Below, in pieces: positions 1-11,282 of a DNA stretch of 64,000 nt (position 1 is its first letter; each line of letters opens with the position of its first letter). Under the pieces are notes generated by a model. It was given only the letters and a program-made list of their open reading frames with translations, did no database searches and was not told the origin of the DNA. Position numbers and translations under genes: made by a program. This DNA is from Psychroflexus curvus (GTDB lineage Bacteria; Bacteroidota; Bacteroidia; Flavobacteriales; Flavobacteriaceae): NCBI RefSeq assembly GCF_020164585.1, contig NZ_JAIQZF010000004.1, forward strand, positions 337,655-401,654, read 5' to 3'.

Positions 1-214
1 CAAAACCTCCTAACCCCTTTACTTTAGCCGTATTGTACCAGCCACTGGCAAGTCCGTAAATAACTGCATCAGAACCTGGTTTGGTATAAGCGTTTGCAAA
101 TTTATTGGCGTCATCAACCCCAGAGGAGAGCAGTTCTTCTATTCCGCTTTGTGAATATGAAGTCACAAATGAAATCAACATCAAAATTGAGCAAATGAGT
201 TTTGAATTTTTCAT
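1..214 (-). CDS. DUF6588 family secreted protein, N-terminal part only
   Basis: The reading frame starts with ATG at 214 and runs off the left edge of the window, so only about 71 N-terminal residues are seen. It begins with a signal peptide (MKNSKLICSILMLISFVTSY then SQ, a typical cleavage context in Bacteroidetes). The following segment with YTKPGSDAVIYGLASGWYNT resembles the start of DUF6588 proteins, secreted proteins of unknown role found widely in Bacteroidetes. The family assignment rests on recalled similarity over a short stretch. It lies just downstream of gyrB in the same direction, with a 26 bp gap. Confidence 0.6.
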   Translation of the reverse strand, partial: MKNSKLICSILMLISFVTSYSQSGIEELLSSGVDDANKFANAYTKPGSDAVIYGLASGWYNTAKVKGLGGF

Positions 215-240
215 ATCATTCTTATTTAGTTAGTTATTCA

Positions 241-2184
<1,944 letters not shown>

Positions 2185-2206
2185 TTATTATTAGTTTAAC
2201 AACGAA

Positions 2207-2214
2207 CAAATATA
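2207..2214 (-). promoter_or_regulatory. Predicted -7 promoter box of gyrB
   Basis: TATATTTG on the minus strand matches the Bacteroidetes -7 consensus TAnnTTTG, 25 nt before the gyrB start codon. No clear -33 TTG is visible. Confidence 0.5.
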
Positions 2215-2411
2215 ATGAATTGGATGTGTTTTTGATATGCTTAAGGCTTTTAAATCCTTTTTTATGTAGTTAATACTAAAAACAGTAGTTTGACCTAAAA
2301 AATTGACTTACAGCCTAGAATCCAATTTAAATTCTAAAGTAAGAATTATTTTAACAAGATTTAAAGGGGTTAAGATAAAACTAAAAACTAAACTTGTTTA
2401 AAATTTGATAT

Positions 2412-2945
2412 ATGAAATTATTTAATAGCTGCTTGATTGTTTTTCTGATTGCGTTTTCAACTTCCGCTCAGGATTTCTCCGATATTGACAAAAGCCCAAT
2501 GGATGCTGTTATCACCAGAAATCAAGATAACTCACCTTTAGCAAGAATTATTTACAGCAGACCTAAAAAGAAAGATAGAGTCATTTTTGGTGAGCTGGTT
2601 CCTTTCAACAAAATCTGGAGAACAGGGGCCAATGAAGCTACCGAAATTACTTTTTATGAAGATGTCCTCTTCAATGGAACCGAAGTGGAAGCTGGCACCT
2701 ATTCGCTTTACACCATTCCTGAAAAAGACAAATGGACTCTTATCATCAATGAAAAAATCAATACCTGGGGAGCCTACAGCTACGACAAATCTCTGGATAT
2801 CCTGAGAACAGCTGTTCCTGTAAAAAGCACAGCGGCTTCGGTGGAAGATTTTTCGATTACTTTTAAGTCTACCAGGGTTGGCTCAGATTTACTGATGGGA
2901 TGGGACGATACATTTGTAGAAGTCCCTGTTCGTAAAGCTGAGTAA
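2412..2945 (+). CDS. DUF2911 domain-containing secreted protein
   Basis: A 177 aa protein with an N-terminal signal peptide (MKLFNSCLIVFLIAFSTSAQ). The diagnostic DUF2911 stretch follows: YSRPKKKDR near residue 48, then FGELVPFNKIWRTGANEAT and a segment ending in AGTYSLYTIP. The family is abundant in Bacteroidetes and has no established biochemical role; members are predicted to be periplasmic or exported beta-rich proteins. It is a single gene, divergent from gyrB and convergent with the decarboxylase gene at 3302-4690, with a repeat-bearing gap downstream. Confidence 0.85.
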   Translation: MKLFNSCLIVFLIAFSTSAQDFSDIDKSPMDAVITRNQDNSPLARIIYSRPKKKDRVIFGELVPFNKIWRTGANEATEITFYEDVLFNGTEVEAGTYSLYTIPEKDKWTLIINEKINTWGAYSYDKSLDILRTAVPVKSTAASVEDFSITFKSTRVGSDLLMGWDDTFVEVPVRKAE

Positions 2946-3301
2946 AACAGGACCAAATAATTTTTTTTGCTGAACCTGCCTGTCTGTGCATTTTAAAGTT
3001 TTATGACTTCATTAAACATTAAAAGTTTTTATCTGTTTTAGCAACGAGCTTATCTGTCCTGAGCGATAGTCGGAGTATCGAGATGTGAATGCTTTTCGAC
3101 TGAGTTTATACTGAAACATTGAAGTGTTCGAACTTAAACAAAATGCCTTTGGTAGTCTCACAGACAGGTTTAATAGTGTAAATTTTAAATCTATCTAGAT
3201 AAAAACTGGATGTTTAAGCCAACCTGATGCCTGAAGAAATGTATCGTAAAGCTACGGGTTAACTTTTCTCAAATTCAAAATAAACCTAATTTATAATCAA
3301 C
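2946..3301. other. Intergenic gap with a degraded dispersed repeat
   Basis: This 356 bp gap lies between two convergent genes. I see no gene in it. Its central part (about 3057-3144) is an inverted, decayed copy of the repeat also found at 13982-14125 and 55283-55475. The remainder is AT-rich with no recognisable signal. Confidence 0.6.
3057..3144 (-). repeat. Dispersed CTCGACTCCGCTCGA-type repeat, copy 1 (inverted)
   Basis: Read on the minus strand it contains GTTCGAACACTTCA, then TTCAGTATAAACTC, AGTCGA and CACATCTCGA. These match in the same order GTTCGAGCACTTCA, TTCAGTATAAACTC and CACATCTCGA of the copy at 13982-14125. The copies have diverged, so this looks like an old dispersed intergenic element. 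It lies at a 3'-3' gene junction like the copy at 13982. Confidence 0.6.
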
Positions 3302-4690
3302 CTAACCCATTGATCCTAAAATCTCCTTGATGTCTTTTTCGGTAGTATCGGGATTGATAAAACAGAATCTGGCACAGGTGATTTCTCCATCTTCAGAATT
3401 CCATTTAGTAGGCGTAACCAAAGCAAAACCGCTGTCGTGGTTGGTATAGGTCCACTCTCTGTAATCCTCTGCTGTCCAGCCAATTCTTGAAAATAACACA
3501 CAGGAAAGACCGGGCTCGCGGATGAGTTCCACGTGGGGAAGCTGTTTGATTTGTTTGGCGGCGTTATTGGCAAGTTCCAGTCCCCTTTCAATAGCAGTGG
3601 TATAGCGATCTGTGCCATGCATCGCCAGCGAATACCAAAGCGGTAATCCTCGTAATCTTCTGGTCAGTTGAATTTGATAGTCTGACGGATTAAAGCCCTG
3701 TGCGCCTTGGTCTTTGAAAATATCCAAATAAGCGCCTTTTTGAGAGTGTGCATTCTTAGCCAACTCCATGTTTTTATAAATAATTGCACCACAATCATAG
3801 GGTGAAAACATCCATTTGTGAGGGTCGATGGTAACACTGTCTGCTTTTTCGATGCCATTGAACAGATGCCTCACCGATGGCGCTGCCAGAGCTGCTCCGC
3901 CATAAGCGGCATCCACATGAAACCAGAGTTTTTCTCTTTCGGTCACCTCAGCAACTCCATTTAGATCATCGATAATACCCGCATTGGTCGTCCCCCCTGT
4001 CGCTACCACAGCAAACAAGCGTTTACGGTCAAAATCTGATAAATTCCTGATTTCTTTTTCCAGACATGCCCTGGTGAGTTTGTGCTCTTCGTTATTATCT
4101 ACGGTGATGATATCGGCATCGATGACTTGTGCCATGGCTTTCACAGATGAGTGGGCACCACTGGAAGTGATGATTAAGCCTTTTAGTTTATTATTGTCAT
4201 CGTTGAGTGATCTCCAGTATTCTCTGGCGGTCACAATTGCAGAAAGATTGGCTGCTGTGCCACCACTGGTAAACACTCCAAAAGTTCCTTCGGGCATTCC
4301 CGTGAGGGAGACCAGCCACTCCATAGCTCTGTTTTCGCAAAAAATACCTCCACCGCCCGTCATCCAGTAAGCTCCATGAATACTGGCTGCAGAAGTTACT
4401 AAATCAAATAAGACCGCTGCTCGTGTTGGAGCTGCAGGCACGAAGGCCAAATGCCTCGGATGATCTACAGGAACTGCGGCTTTGACCAAAATATCTCTGA
4501 ATAATTGAAAAGCCTTCTCCCCTCCTATTCCTTCTTTGGTTACCGTGTCTCCAACAAGTTTTAGCAATTCGTGTTCCTGCTTGGGTTTGCCAAGTTCAGG
4601 TGATGTATTTGAAATTCTATTGATAGCATATTTCATGATATCGAGTGTCATCTCGACAGTCTCCATGTCTACAGCGTGCATGCTTTTCAT
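3302..4690 (-). CDS. Group II PLP-dependent amino acid decarboxylase
   Basis: Pyridoxal-phosphate enzyme of the aromatic-L-amino-acid / diaminobutyrate decarboxylase family (462 aa). Visible are TSGGTAANLSA at 141-151, which helps hold the phosphate; GAHSS at 179-183 with the ring-stacking His180; HVDAAYGG at 258-265 with Asp260 facing the pyridine nitrogen; and DPHKW at 289-293 with Lys292 as the Schiff-base lysine. The substrate cannot be told from sequence; L-2,4-diaminobutyrate, tryptophan, tyrosine and glutamate decarboxylases share these motifs. It starts 3 bp after the bshC stop codon, so the two genes are very likely co-transcribed from the bshC promoter. Confidence 0.85.
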   Translation of the reverse strand: MKSMHAVDMETVEMTLDIMKYAINRISNTSPELGKPKQEHELLKLVGDTVTKEGIGGEKAFQLFRDILVKAAVPVDHPRHLAFVPAAPTRAAVLFDLVTSAASIHGAYWMTGGGGIFCENRAMEWLVSLTGMPEGTFGVFTSGGTAANLSAIVTAREYWRSLNDDNNKLKGLIITSSGAHSSVKAMAQVIDADIITVDNNEEHKLTRACLEKEIRNLSDFDRKRLFAVVATGGTTNAGIIDDLNGVAEVTEREKLWFHVDAAYGGAALAAPSVRHLFNGIEKADSVTIDPHKWMFSPYDCGAIIYKNMELAKNAHSQKGAYLDIFKDQGAQGFNPSDYQIQLTRRLRGLPLWYSLAMHGTDRYTTAIERGLELANNAAKQIKQLPHVELIREPGLSCVLFSRIGWTAEDYREWTYTNHDSGFALVTPTKWNSEDGEITCARFCFINPDTTEKDIKEILGSMG

Positions 4691-4693
4691 AAC

Positions 4694-6307
4694 TTATGAT
4701 TTTGTATTATAAATTCTCAACTCTAGGCATAGAAACTCAAATTGAAAGGGATCTAGTTCTTCCAGTAATTCTGGAATGAGTTTCTCCCCGTAATCCACAT
4801 AAATTTCACTAAAGTTGAATGTTCTTTCTTGTAAAGATTGGTTGGGAAACAGCATACGCTGCAGTTTTAGAACACGTTCGTTTTCACTTTTCAGCTTTAG
4901 CTTTTGAGCTTTAAGCAGGCGTTTTTCGAGATGGTCTAAACCGTTTTTTTGTTTCTTTTCCTGAGCTGCAACAGCGCCATAAAAAGAGTGATCGGTTTTG
5001 TTTGCAAGATCAAATAGATCCTCAAACTGTTTTTCCAAGTGTTTTTTCTGACTTTCGAAATCAATTTCTATAGAAGAATTCTTCCTGGTTTGTTTGGCTT
5101 CCAAAGCTTCAGGAGTCAAAAATAAATCCTGAACAGGCGTATCTAATTTTTTAAGCTTTCCGGCAGTTTTATCAGAATATAATAAGACTGAGTTTCTCAG
5201 CATCAGCATTGGGAAAGTGATATTTTCAGCTTCAAAAAAAGACTTTAATTCTAGCCAGTAGGCCAACTCCCCACCTCCGCCGATATAGGCAAGATTAGGC
5301 AAAATCACTTCCTGGTACAATGGTCGCATCACTACATTGGGCGAAAAGCGCTCAGGATGCTCACCGACCAAATCCAAAATTTCCTGTTCCGAAAACCGAA
5401 GTTCAGTTTCCAGGACATAATAGTCATCGTCTTGCTTTACAATTCGCTCTCTGATGCCATCGTGCATATAAAACAAGTTGATTTCTCTGGGGTTTACCTG
5501 AATGTTGTAGCCGAGATCAGCTAATTTATGAGCTTGTTTTTCGGTTTGCCGAAAGGCAGTATGATAAAGAAGGTCATTTTTCATATGCCTGGAAAACATG
5601 GCTTTCAATCGCGCATCATCGGCATCTAAAATGACCAATCCATAGGCTCCAAAAAGCTCGTTGGCCAAAAACTGAGTGGCACTTGCTAAAGTCTCATGTT
5701 CTAAATAGGCTACTTTAAAGAGTCCCTTCAGGTATTCTGCATTTTCACTTTTTCCAAATTCTTTTTCTATAGTTTTGGCCAGTTCTTCCAGACCGGAAGT
5801 CGACAGATGCCCTACGGCACCTTCAGCTTCTTTCTCCCATTGAAACTTTTTGTGTTTGAAATTGAAAAAATTGATTTCCTCAAAATCGTGATCTTCTGAA
5901 GCCATCCAGTAGACTGGAACGAAGCTGGAATCTGGATACCTTTCCTTGAGCTGCTTCGCCAGATTGATGGTCGAGACAATTTTGTATAAAAAATAAAGCG
6001 GTCCTGTGAATAAATTCAATTGATGACCCGTAGTCACCGTAAAGGCAGAGTTTTCTGAAAGTGAATTTATATGGCTCTGAGTTGCTTCAGAAGTCGATAA
6101 GCCTGCATACTGACTGTTAAGGACTTCAACCAGACCTTTGCGATAATCCTTAGTATAGGATTTACTTTTCTCTTCAAGTTGATCTTTAAAATTATCAACA
6201 GAAGGAAATCTATTGTAAAATGGCTTTAGGTTTTGCTTTTCTTCGATGTAATCGGATATCAGATCACTAAAAAATCCTGTAGATCGAAAAGGTAAACAGT
6301 CAGCCAT
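4694..6307 (-). CDS. bshC: Bacillithiol synthase BshC (cysteine-adding enzyme)
   Basis: Last step of bacillithiol synthesis: adds cysteine to glucosaminyl malate. The 537 aa length and the segment VTTGHQLNLFTGPLYFLYK near residue 90 are characteristic of BshC, followed by VPVYWMASEDHDFEEIN (nucleotidyltransferase-like core). LYQEVILPNLAYIGGGGELAYW in the middle and a long coiled-coil C-terminal part (LEKQFEDLFDLANK onward) also fit the family. It implies that this organism uses bacillithiol as its low-molecular-weight thiol; bshA and bshB are not in the window. It leads a two-gene unit with the decarboxylase, with a TATATTTG box 23 nt upstream. Confidence 0.93.
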   Translation of the reverse strand: MADCLPFRSTGFFSDLISDYIEEKQNLKPFYNRFPSVDNFKDQLEEKSKSYTKDYRKGLVEVLNSQYAGLSTSEATQSHINSLSENSAFTVTTGHQLNLFTGPLYFLYKIVSTINLAKQLKERYPDSSFVPVYWMASEDHDFEEINFFNFKHKKFQWEKEAEGAVGHLSTSGLEELAKTIEKEFGKSENAEYLKGLFKVAYLEHETLASATQFLANELFGAYGLVILDADDARLKAMFSRHMKNDLLYHTAFRQTEKQAHKLADLGYNIQVNPREINLFYMHDGIRERIVKQDDDYYVLETELRFSEQEILDLVGEHPERFSPNVVMRPLYQEVILPNLAYIGGGGELAYWLELKSFFEAENITFPMLMLRNSVLLYSDKTAGKLKKLDTPVQDLFLTPEALEAKQTRKNSSIEIDFESQKKHLEKQFEDLFDLANKTDHSFYGAVAAQEKKQKNGLDHLEKRLLKAQKLKLKSENERVLKLQRMLFPNQSLQERTFNFSEIYVDYGEKLIPELLEELDPFQFEFLCLELRIYNTKS

Positions 6308-6330
6308 ATTTTAAGGGTTTAGAATAAGCG

Positions 6331-6338
6331 CAAATATA
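6331..6338 (-). promoter_or_regulatory. Predicted -7 promoter box of bshC
   Basis: TATATTTG on the minus strand, 23 nt before the bshC ATG; perfect match to TAnnTTTG. Confidence 0.5.
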
Positions 6339-6437
6339 GAAGAGGTTAACTAAAATGCTTTAAAAGATAAGTTAATATGAAACATCAGTTTTATACAGAT
6401 ATGTAAAGTTACTTAAAGAATTTTGATTTTATTTCAC

Positions 6438-6513
6438 CACTCGACTGTCTCAATATCAACTAGAGTTGAAAGATCAACAAAATCTCGACTGCGCTCGATT
6501 TGACATCTAGACA
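6438..6513. repeat. Dispersed CTCGACTCCGCTCGA-type repeat, degraded fragment
   Basis: ATCTCGACTGCGCTCGAT at 6482-6499 differs at one base from 14065-14082. A second CTCGACTG lies at about 6439. The fragment sits in the 233 bp gap downstream of rimO's end and upstream of bshC. No gene or clear terminator was seen in the gap. Confidence 0.5.
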
Positions 6514-6540
6514 CCATCAACAGAGTGCAGTATATTTACC

Positions 6541-7863
6541 TTAATTCAAGATAGCTTCTACAGAAACAGGTTCTCCGTACAAGTCGAAATCTCCAGCTTC
6601 ATTAATTTTAATCTTAGCAAATTCACCAGTCTTCAGGTAATGCGTTTTAGCATCTATCAAAACTTCGTTATCAACATCGGGAGAATCAAATTCGGTTCTT
6701 CCCACAAAATACCCCCCTTCTTTTCTATCGATGACACATGTGAAGGTTTTTCCTATTTTCTGTTGATTCAGTTCCCAGGAAATCTGAGACTGTATCTCCA
6801 TAATTTCATTGGCACGCTGGATTTTGACATCTTCAGGAACGTCATCCTCGAGATTGTAAGCATGGGTATTTTCTTCATGAGAATAGGTGAAACAACCCAG
6901 TCTCTCAAATCTCATTTCGCTTACCCAGTCTTTCAATTCCTGGAAATCTTCTTCAGTTTCTCCAGGGTAACCAACAATCAATGTGGTTCTTATCGCCATA
7001 CCAGGCACTTCCTTTCTGAATTTATGAAGTAAGTCTGTCGTCTTTTTATGTGTTGTTCCTCTTCGCATCGACTTCAGCAAGTGATCTGAAATATGCTGAA
7101 GCGGAATATCTATATAGTTACAAACTTTGGGTTCTTCTCTTATGACGTCGAGAACATCGGTTGGAAAGCCCGTTGGAAATGCATAATGCAACCGTATCCA
7201 TTCGATACCTTCTACTTTTACGAGTTCCTTCAGCAATTCTGCCAAATTTCTTTTTTTGTATAAATCTAGACCGTAATAGGTCAAATCCTGAGCTATCAAA
7301 ATCAATTCTTTCACGCCTTGTTGAGCGAGGTTTTTAGCTTCGATCACCAAGTCTTCGATAGGCGTGGATTTGTGTCCGCCCCGCATCAAGGGGATAGCGC
7401 AAAACGAACAAGGCCTGTCACAACCTTCAGCAATTTTTAAAAACGCATAATTCTTTGGGGTCGTCGTTAAACGCTCACCTATGAGTTCGTGCTTGTAATC
7501 TGCACCAAGAGCCTTCAATAAAGCCGGAAGTTCTGTAGTTCCAAAATACTGATCTACGTCTGGGATTTCTTTTTGCAAGTCAGGCTTATAACGCTCCGAC
7601 AAACATCCTGTCACAAATACTTTCTCTACCTCTCCACTTTCTTTCTTTTGAACATAGTCTAAAATCGTATTCACGGATTCTTCCTTGGCATTATCAATAA
7701 ACCCACAGGTGTTAATCACTACTACATCACCTTCCGTTTCGTGAGCAACATCTTTACCACTAGCTTTAAGCTGACCCATCAAAACTTCAGAATCGTAGAT
7801 GTTTTTGCTGCAACCTAAAGTCACAACATTGATTTTATTTTTCTTAATTGACTTTGTTCTCAT
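6541..7863 (-). CDS. rimO: Ribosomal protein S12 methylthiotransferase RimO
   Basis: Radical-SAM enzyme that methylthiolates the conserved aspartate of ribosomal protein S12. Domain order: UPF0004 domain with cluster cysteines C18, C53 and C87; radical-SAM domain with CDRPCSFC (C148, C152, C155); and a C-terminal TRAM domain ending in DFDLYGEPV. The motif after the SAM cysteines (IPLMRGGHKS) and the DLYGE ending distinguish RimO from the tRNA enzyme MiaB. The 440 aa length is normal. It has no close operon partner: 677 nt separate it from the next clear minus-strand operon gene ftsY, with one small membrane-protein gene between. Confidence 0.95.
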   Translation of the reverse strand: MRTKSIKKNKINVVTLGCSKNIYDSEVLMGQLKASGKDVAHETEGDVVVINTCGFIDNAKEESVNTILDYVQKKESGEVEKVFVTGCLSERYKPDLQKEIPDVDQYFGTTELPALLKALGADYKHELIGERLTTTPKNYAFLKIAEGCDRPCSFCAIPLMRGGHKSTPIEDLVIEAKNLAQQGVKELILIAQDLTYYGLDLYKKRNLAELLKELVKVEGIEWIRLHYAFPTGFPTDVLDVIREEPKVCNYIDIPLQHISDHLLKSMRRGTTHKKTTDLLHKFRKEVPGMAIRTTLIVGYPGETEEDFQELKDWVSEMRFERLGCFTYSHEENTHAYNLEDDVPEDVKIQRANEIMEIQSQISWELNQQKIGKTFTCVIDRKEGGYFVGRTEFDSPDVDNEVLIDAKTHYLKTGEFAKIKINEAGDFDLYGEPVSVEAILN

Positions 7864-7968
7864 GTATTTCTAAAAATTGAATGGTAAAGATACGATCTAT
7901 GAAATTGTCTGAAGGCGATGTTAACTTAAAGCTTGTTTAAAAGACTGGTAATAACTCTTTTACTTTTA

Positions 7969-8268
7969 CTAAACAAGGTTGTGAATCCACACGATTAGGT
8001 CTTGTTCGTAATACCGCATGGCAGAGATCACGACAATACTTCCGATAGCATACACCCAATTGGTTGAATCTGACCTCAGAAAATAATATCCTAGAAGACC
8101 CAAAAGGATTATAGGCAAAGCAACTAACAGGTTGGCAGCCACCCAGCCGCCTTGAATGATTGCTGAAATTTTAAGGAGTAAAAAAAAGGCTGAATAAATC
8201 ACGACAATTTTCGTGATAATCAATTTGTTTTTAGCTGCTGTAAACGGCTTAGGCTTTTGTTCTGTCAT
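7969..8268 (-). CDS. Small predicted membrane protein, unknown function
   Basis: A 99 aa protein with a polar N-terminus (MTEQKPKPF) and about three hydrophobic segments: near residues 20-38, 44-66 and 72-85. I do not recognise a family. It starts 3 bp after the ftsY stop codon, so it is almost certainly translated from the ftsY mRNA. That suggests a role near membrane protein insertion only by association; no residue pattern supports it. Confidence 0.7.
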   Translation of the reverse strand: MTEQKPKPFTAAKNKLIITKIVVIYSAFFLLLKISAIIQGGWVAANLLVALPIILLGLLGYYFLRSDSTNWVYAIGSIVVISAMRYYEQDLIVWIHNLV

Positions 8269-8271
8269 AAA

Positions 8272-9231
8272 TTATTTATTAGAAAAGAATGAATCGACAA
8301 ATTCATATTTATTAAAGACCTGAAGATCATCGACACCTTCGCCTACTCCAATATATTTCACAGGAATTTTGAACTGATCACTTATTCCAATAACCACGCC
8401 TCCCTTGGCAGTGCCATCAAGTTTGGTTATCGCCAAAGCTGTCACTTCGGTTGCCGCTGTAAATTGTTTAGCTTGTTCAAAGGCATTCTGACCAGTAGAG
8501 CCATCCAAAACCAAAAGCACTTCATCAGGAACATTTGGCGTCACTTTTTGCATAACGCGCTTTATCTTGGTCAGCTCATTCATCAAGTTAACTTTGTTAT
8601 GGAGTCTGCCTGCGGTATCCAAAATCACCACATCGGCATCTTGCTTGATGGCGCTTTGTACGGTATCGAAAGCAACGGAAGCAGGATCGCTTCCCATTTT
8701 TTGCTTAACAATAGGAACCCCAACGCGATCTGCCCAAATCTGCAATTGATCGACGGCTGCCGCTCTGAAGGTGTCTCCGGCACCGAGAACCACTTTTTTA
8801 CCTTTTAATTTATATTGGTTAGCAAGTTTACCTATGGTTGTTGTTTTCCCCACACCATTCACCCCTACTACCATAATCACATAAGGTTTTTTACCTTTAG
8901 GCAGTTCCAGGCTTTCCAACTCTCCATTTTCAGATTCGCTAAGTAAGCCTGCAATTTCCTCTCTTAAAATCAGGTTGAGCTCGTCGGTCCCAAGATATTT
9001 ATCTTTAGCCACCCTTGCCTCTATTCTGTCTATAATCTTGATGGTTGTCGTGACACCAACGTCACTGGAGACTAAGATTTCCTCAAGGTCATCCAAAACA
9101 CTTTCATCTACTTTGGATTTCCCAGCAACAGCTTTGCTTAGCTTCCCAAAAAAATCGGTTTTAGATTTTTCAAGACCTTCGTCTAATTTCTCTTTTTTCT
9201 CTTTGGAAAATATTTTTTTAAAAAAACTCAT
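8272..9231 (-). CDS. ftsY: Signal recognition particle receptor FtsY
   Basis: GTPase receptor that docks the SRP-ribosome complex at the inner membrane. The 319 aa protein has a short basic/acidic N-terminal A region (KEKKEKLDEGLEKSK), an NG domain with the P-loop GVNGVGKTTT near residue 122, DTFRAAAVDQLQ, the DTAGRLHNK motif (G3) and TKLDGTAKGG (G4). The closing GVGEGVDDLQVF is typical of FtsY. It is separated from the ribosomal protein genes upstream by a hairpin with a T-run and has its own TATCTTTG box 45 nt before the ATG. Confidence 0.95.
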   Translation of the reverse strand: MSFFKKIFSKEKKEKLDEGLEKSKTDFFGKLSKAVAGKSKVDESVLDDLEEILVSSDVGVTTTIKIIDRIEARVAKDKYLGTDELNLILREEIAGLLSESENGELESLELPKGKKPYVIMVVGVNGVGKTTTIGKLANQYKLKGKKVVLGAGDTFRAAAVDQLQIWADRVGVPIVKQKMGSDPASVAFDTVQSAIKQDADVVILDTAGRLHNKVNLMNELTKIKRVMQKVTPNVPDEVLLVLDGSTGQNAFEQAKQFTAATEVTALAITKLDGTAKGGVVIGISDQFKIPVKYIGVGEGVDDLQVFNKYEFVDSFFSNK

Positions 9232-9276
9232 TTTATGCGTTTATCAAGATTAAAACAAGACTCATTGTTGAGTGAG

Positions 9277-9284
9277 CAAAGATA
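9277..9284 (-). promoter_or_regulatory. Predicted -7 promoter box of ftsY
   Basis: TATCTTTG on the minus strand, 45 nt before the ftsY ATG and just downstream of the terminator of the rpmB operon. Confidence 0.5.
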
Positions 9285-9293
9285 GGCAAAAAC

Positions 9294-9324
9294 AAAAAAG
9301 CCCCCGCATGGTTAGCGACGGCTT
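9294..9324 (-). terminator. Rho-independent terminator of the rpmB-rpmG-DUF4295 operon
   Basis: On the minus strand AAGCC pairs with GGCTT, and inner CGC pairs with GCG around the loop TAACCAT. The stem is followed by TTTTTTGTTTTT. It lies 22 nt after the DUF4295 stop codon and before the ftsY promoter. Confidence 0.7.
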
Positions 9325-9346
9325 CATAAAAAATAAAGTCAAAAAT

Positions 9347-9499
9347 TTATTTGCTCTTTAAAAAGTCATTAACCTCCTCTGGAGCCATGATTTTTTCTTC
9401 AAAAACATAAGCACCAGATTTTGGTGATTTTACCATCTTAATAGCTTTGGTAAGTCTTTTTGTTTTTGTCTGTATTGTACCAACCGATTTCTTTGCCAT
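9347..9499 (-). CDS. DUF4295 domain-containing small protein
   Basis: A 50 aa basic protein starting MAKKSVGTIQTK and ending VNDFLKSK. It is short but sits directly behind rpmG with a 3 bp gap, and its sequence matches DUF4295, a small lysine-rich family that accompanies rpmB-rpmG throughout Bacteroidetes. The context suggests a ribosome-associated protein, but I know of no demonstrated function. The position right after two ribosomal protein genes and the terminator behind it support it as a real gene. Confidence 0.85.
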   Translation of the reverse strand: MAKKSVGTIQTKTKRLTKAIKMVKSPKSGAYVFEEKIMAPEEVNDFLKSK

Positions 9500-9502
9500 A
9501 AC

Positions 9503-9685
9503 TTATTTAATTTCTTTGTGAACAGTCATTTTCTTCATGATAGGATTGAACTTCTTAAGCTCAAGTCTATCCGGAGTATTTCTTTTGTTCTTAGTTGTAA
9601 TGTATCTCGAAGTTCCAGGAAGTCCAGATTCTTTGTGCTCTGTACACTCCATTATTACTTGAACTCTATTGCCTTTCTTTGCCAT
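9503..9685 (-). CDS. rpmG: 50S ribosomal protein L33
   Basis: Ribosomal protein L33 of the large subunit (60 aa). The features are [20 protein letters not shown] at the start, then the basic [17 protein letters not shown] core and [11 protein letters not shown] at the end. The zinc-ribbon cysteine pairs of other L33 types are absent; only one Cys is present. It lies 22 bp behind rpmB and 3 bp before the DUF4295 gene. Confidence 0.95.
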   Translation of the reverse strand: MAKKGNRVQVIMECTEHKESGLPGTSRYITTKNKRNTPDRLELKKFNPIMKKMTVHKEIK

Positions 9686-9707
9686 AATCTTAATGCTTTA
9701 TAATCTC

Positions 9708-9947
9708 TTATTTCGTCAAGAATCCTTTTGCACGAGCTTCTTTCAAAACAGCGTGAATTCCTTTTTTATTGATGGTTTTTAAGATTGAAGTCGACACCTT
9801 TAGGGTAATCCACTTATCTTCTTCAGGGATATAAAATCTCTTTTTAACCAAGTTTACGCTAAATTTGCGTCTAGTTCTATTTAATGCATGGGAAACGTTA
9901 TTTCCAGACAATGCTCTTTTTCCAGTAAGCTCACAAACTCTTGACAT
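9708..9947 (-). CDS. rpmB: 50S ribosomal protein L28
   Basis: Ribosomal protein L28 of the large subunit (79 aa). It begins MSRVCELTGKRALSGNNVSH, followed by NRTRRKFSVNLVKKRFY, both typical of L28. It is the first gene of the operon rpmB-rpmG-DUF4295. Confidence 0.96.
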   Translation of the reverse strand: MSRVCELTGKRALSGNNVSHALNRTRRKFSVNLVKKRFYIPEEDKWITLKVSTSILKTINKKGIHAVLKEARAKGFLTK

Positions 9948-10031
9948 TATATATACTTTTAGGTGTTATTAAAAACAGGATGCAAATTAACGACTTTTTT
10001 CTGAATTAGAAAAAATAAATTTCGCTGATTT

Positions 10032-11279
10032 TTATTTTTTTAAAATTGCTTCATAGATTAACTCTAAAGCTTTGTTGACTGCTTTTTGAGTGACGCGTTC
10101 TCTATGTTTACCAAACTGAAATTCATGCACTTGAGTTTCTTCTGGCGTTGCAACAGCGATAAAAACCGTACCGATTTCTGCATCGCTATCACCTTTGGCT
10201 GGTCCGGCATTCCCTGTTGTAGCAATGGCATAATCAGATTTGAACATCGCATTAGCTTTTTCGGCCATCGCCTGAGTAATTTCTGAACTTACTACAGAGT
10301 ATTTTTCAATCAACTCTTCTGAAATCTGCAACACGTCATTTTTTGCGGATGTAGCATAGCTCACCACTGAGCCTTTAAAGTAAGCTGAAGCACCAGGAAT
10401 CTCTGTGAATTTAGCAGCCAGCCTTCCTCCTGTACAACTTTCTGCAGTGACCAAGGTTTTCCCCTTCATCGTAAAGGCTTCAGCTATTCTTTCTTCAAGG
10501 GTTTGCTCATCTTCATAGCCTTTTATAATGTCTCCAATAATTCTGTTAAGACTTTCAACGGCATTTTCGAGGCCAGACTTCAGCTCTGCTTCGTCTTCCC
10601 CTCTTGCACTCAACCTCAGCCTTACTCTGCCTAAACTTGGCAGGTAAGCAAGTTTAATGTAAGGAGGCAAAAGATTTTCCCAATCTTCAATTCGGTCGGC
10701 AATAGCACTTTCACCTAATCCATAGGTCAGCACCGTTTTATGGATAATATATGGAGTTCTAAACCTATCCTGAAGCCTTGGCAGAGCCTGTTCAGTAAAA
10801 ATAGCCTTCATTTCATAAGGCACACCAGGCATGGAAACATAAACAACATCTTCATTCTCAAACCACATCCCTGGAGCAGTACCGTATTCGTTATGCAAAG
10901 GTATGGCCTGAGAAGGCATCCAGGCCTGAGATTTATTTGCCTCCAGAATTGGTGTAGACACATATTTGGCAAAAATATCTTCGACGTGAGCCAAAACTTT
11001 TTTATCGAGAATCAATTCGTCATTAAAATACTCGCAAAAAGTATGTTTGGTAATATCATCTTTGGTCGGACCAAGTCCACCCGTGATAATGACGATATTG
11101 GATCGGCCTGAAGCTTCTTTTAAAGCATTGAGGATATGTTCTTTTTCATCCTGAATCGAAGAAATCTGATACACATCCACCCCGATTTTATTCAGTTGCT
11201 TAGCTATAAAAGCTGAATTGGTATCGATGATTTGTCCGATGAGTATTTCATCGCCTATGGTGATTATCTCTGCCTGCAT
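10032..11279 (-). CDS. cinA: CinA family protein (competence/damage-inducible protein; NMN deamidase)
   Basis: The 415 aa protein has two domains. The N-terminal MoaB/MogA-like domain shows [14 protein letters not shown] near residue 8 and [13 protein letters not shown] near 65; in other CinA proteins it is an ADP-ribose pyrophosphatase. The C-terminal PncC-type domain shows VTAESCTGG near 275 and TTGNAGP near 355; it deamidates nicotinamide mononucleotide to NaMN in pyridine-nucleotide salvage. Full length is normal. It starts 3 bp after the stop of the FAH-family gene and is probably co-transcribed with it. Confidence 0.92.
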   Translation of the reverse strand: MQAEIITIGDEILIGQIIDTNSAFIAKQLNKIGVDVYQISSIQDEKEHILNALKEASGRSNIVIITGGLGPTKDDITKHTFCEYFNDELILDKKVLAHVEDIFAKYVSTPILEANKSQAWMPSQAIPLHNEYGTAPGMWFENEDVVYVSMPGVPYEMKAIFTEQALPRLQDRFRTPYIIHKTVLTYGLGESAIADRIEDWENLLPPYIKLAYLPSLGRVRLRLSARGEDEAELKSGLENAVESLNRIIGDIIKGYEDEQTLEERIAEAFTMKGKTLVTAESCTGGRLAAKFTEIPGASAYFKGSVVSYATSAKNDVLQISEELIEKYSVVSSEITQAMAEKANAMFKSDYAIATTGNAGPAKGDSDAEIGTVFIAVATPEETQVHEFQFGKHRERVTQKAVNKALELIYEAILKK

Positions 11280-11282
11280 AAT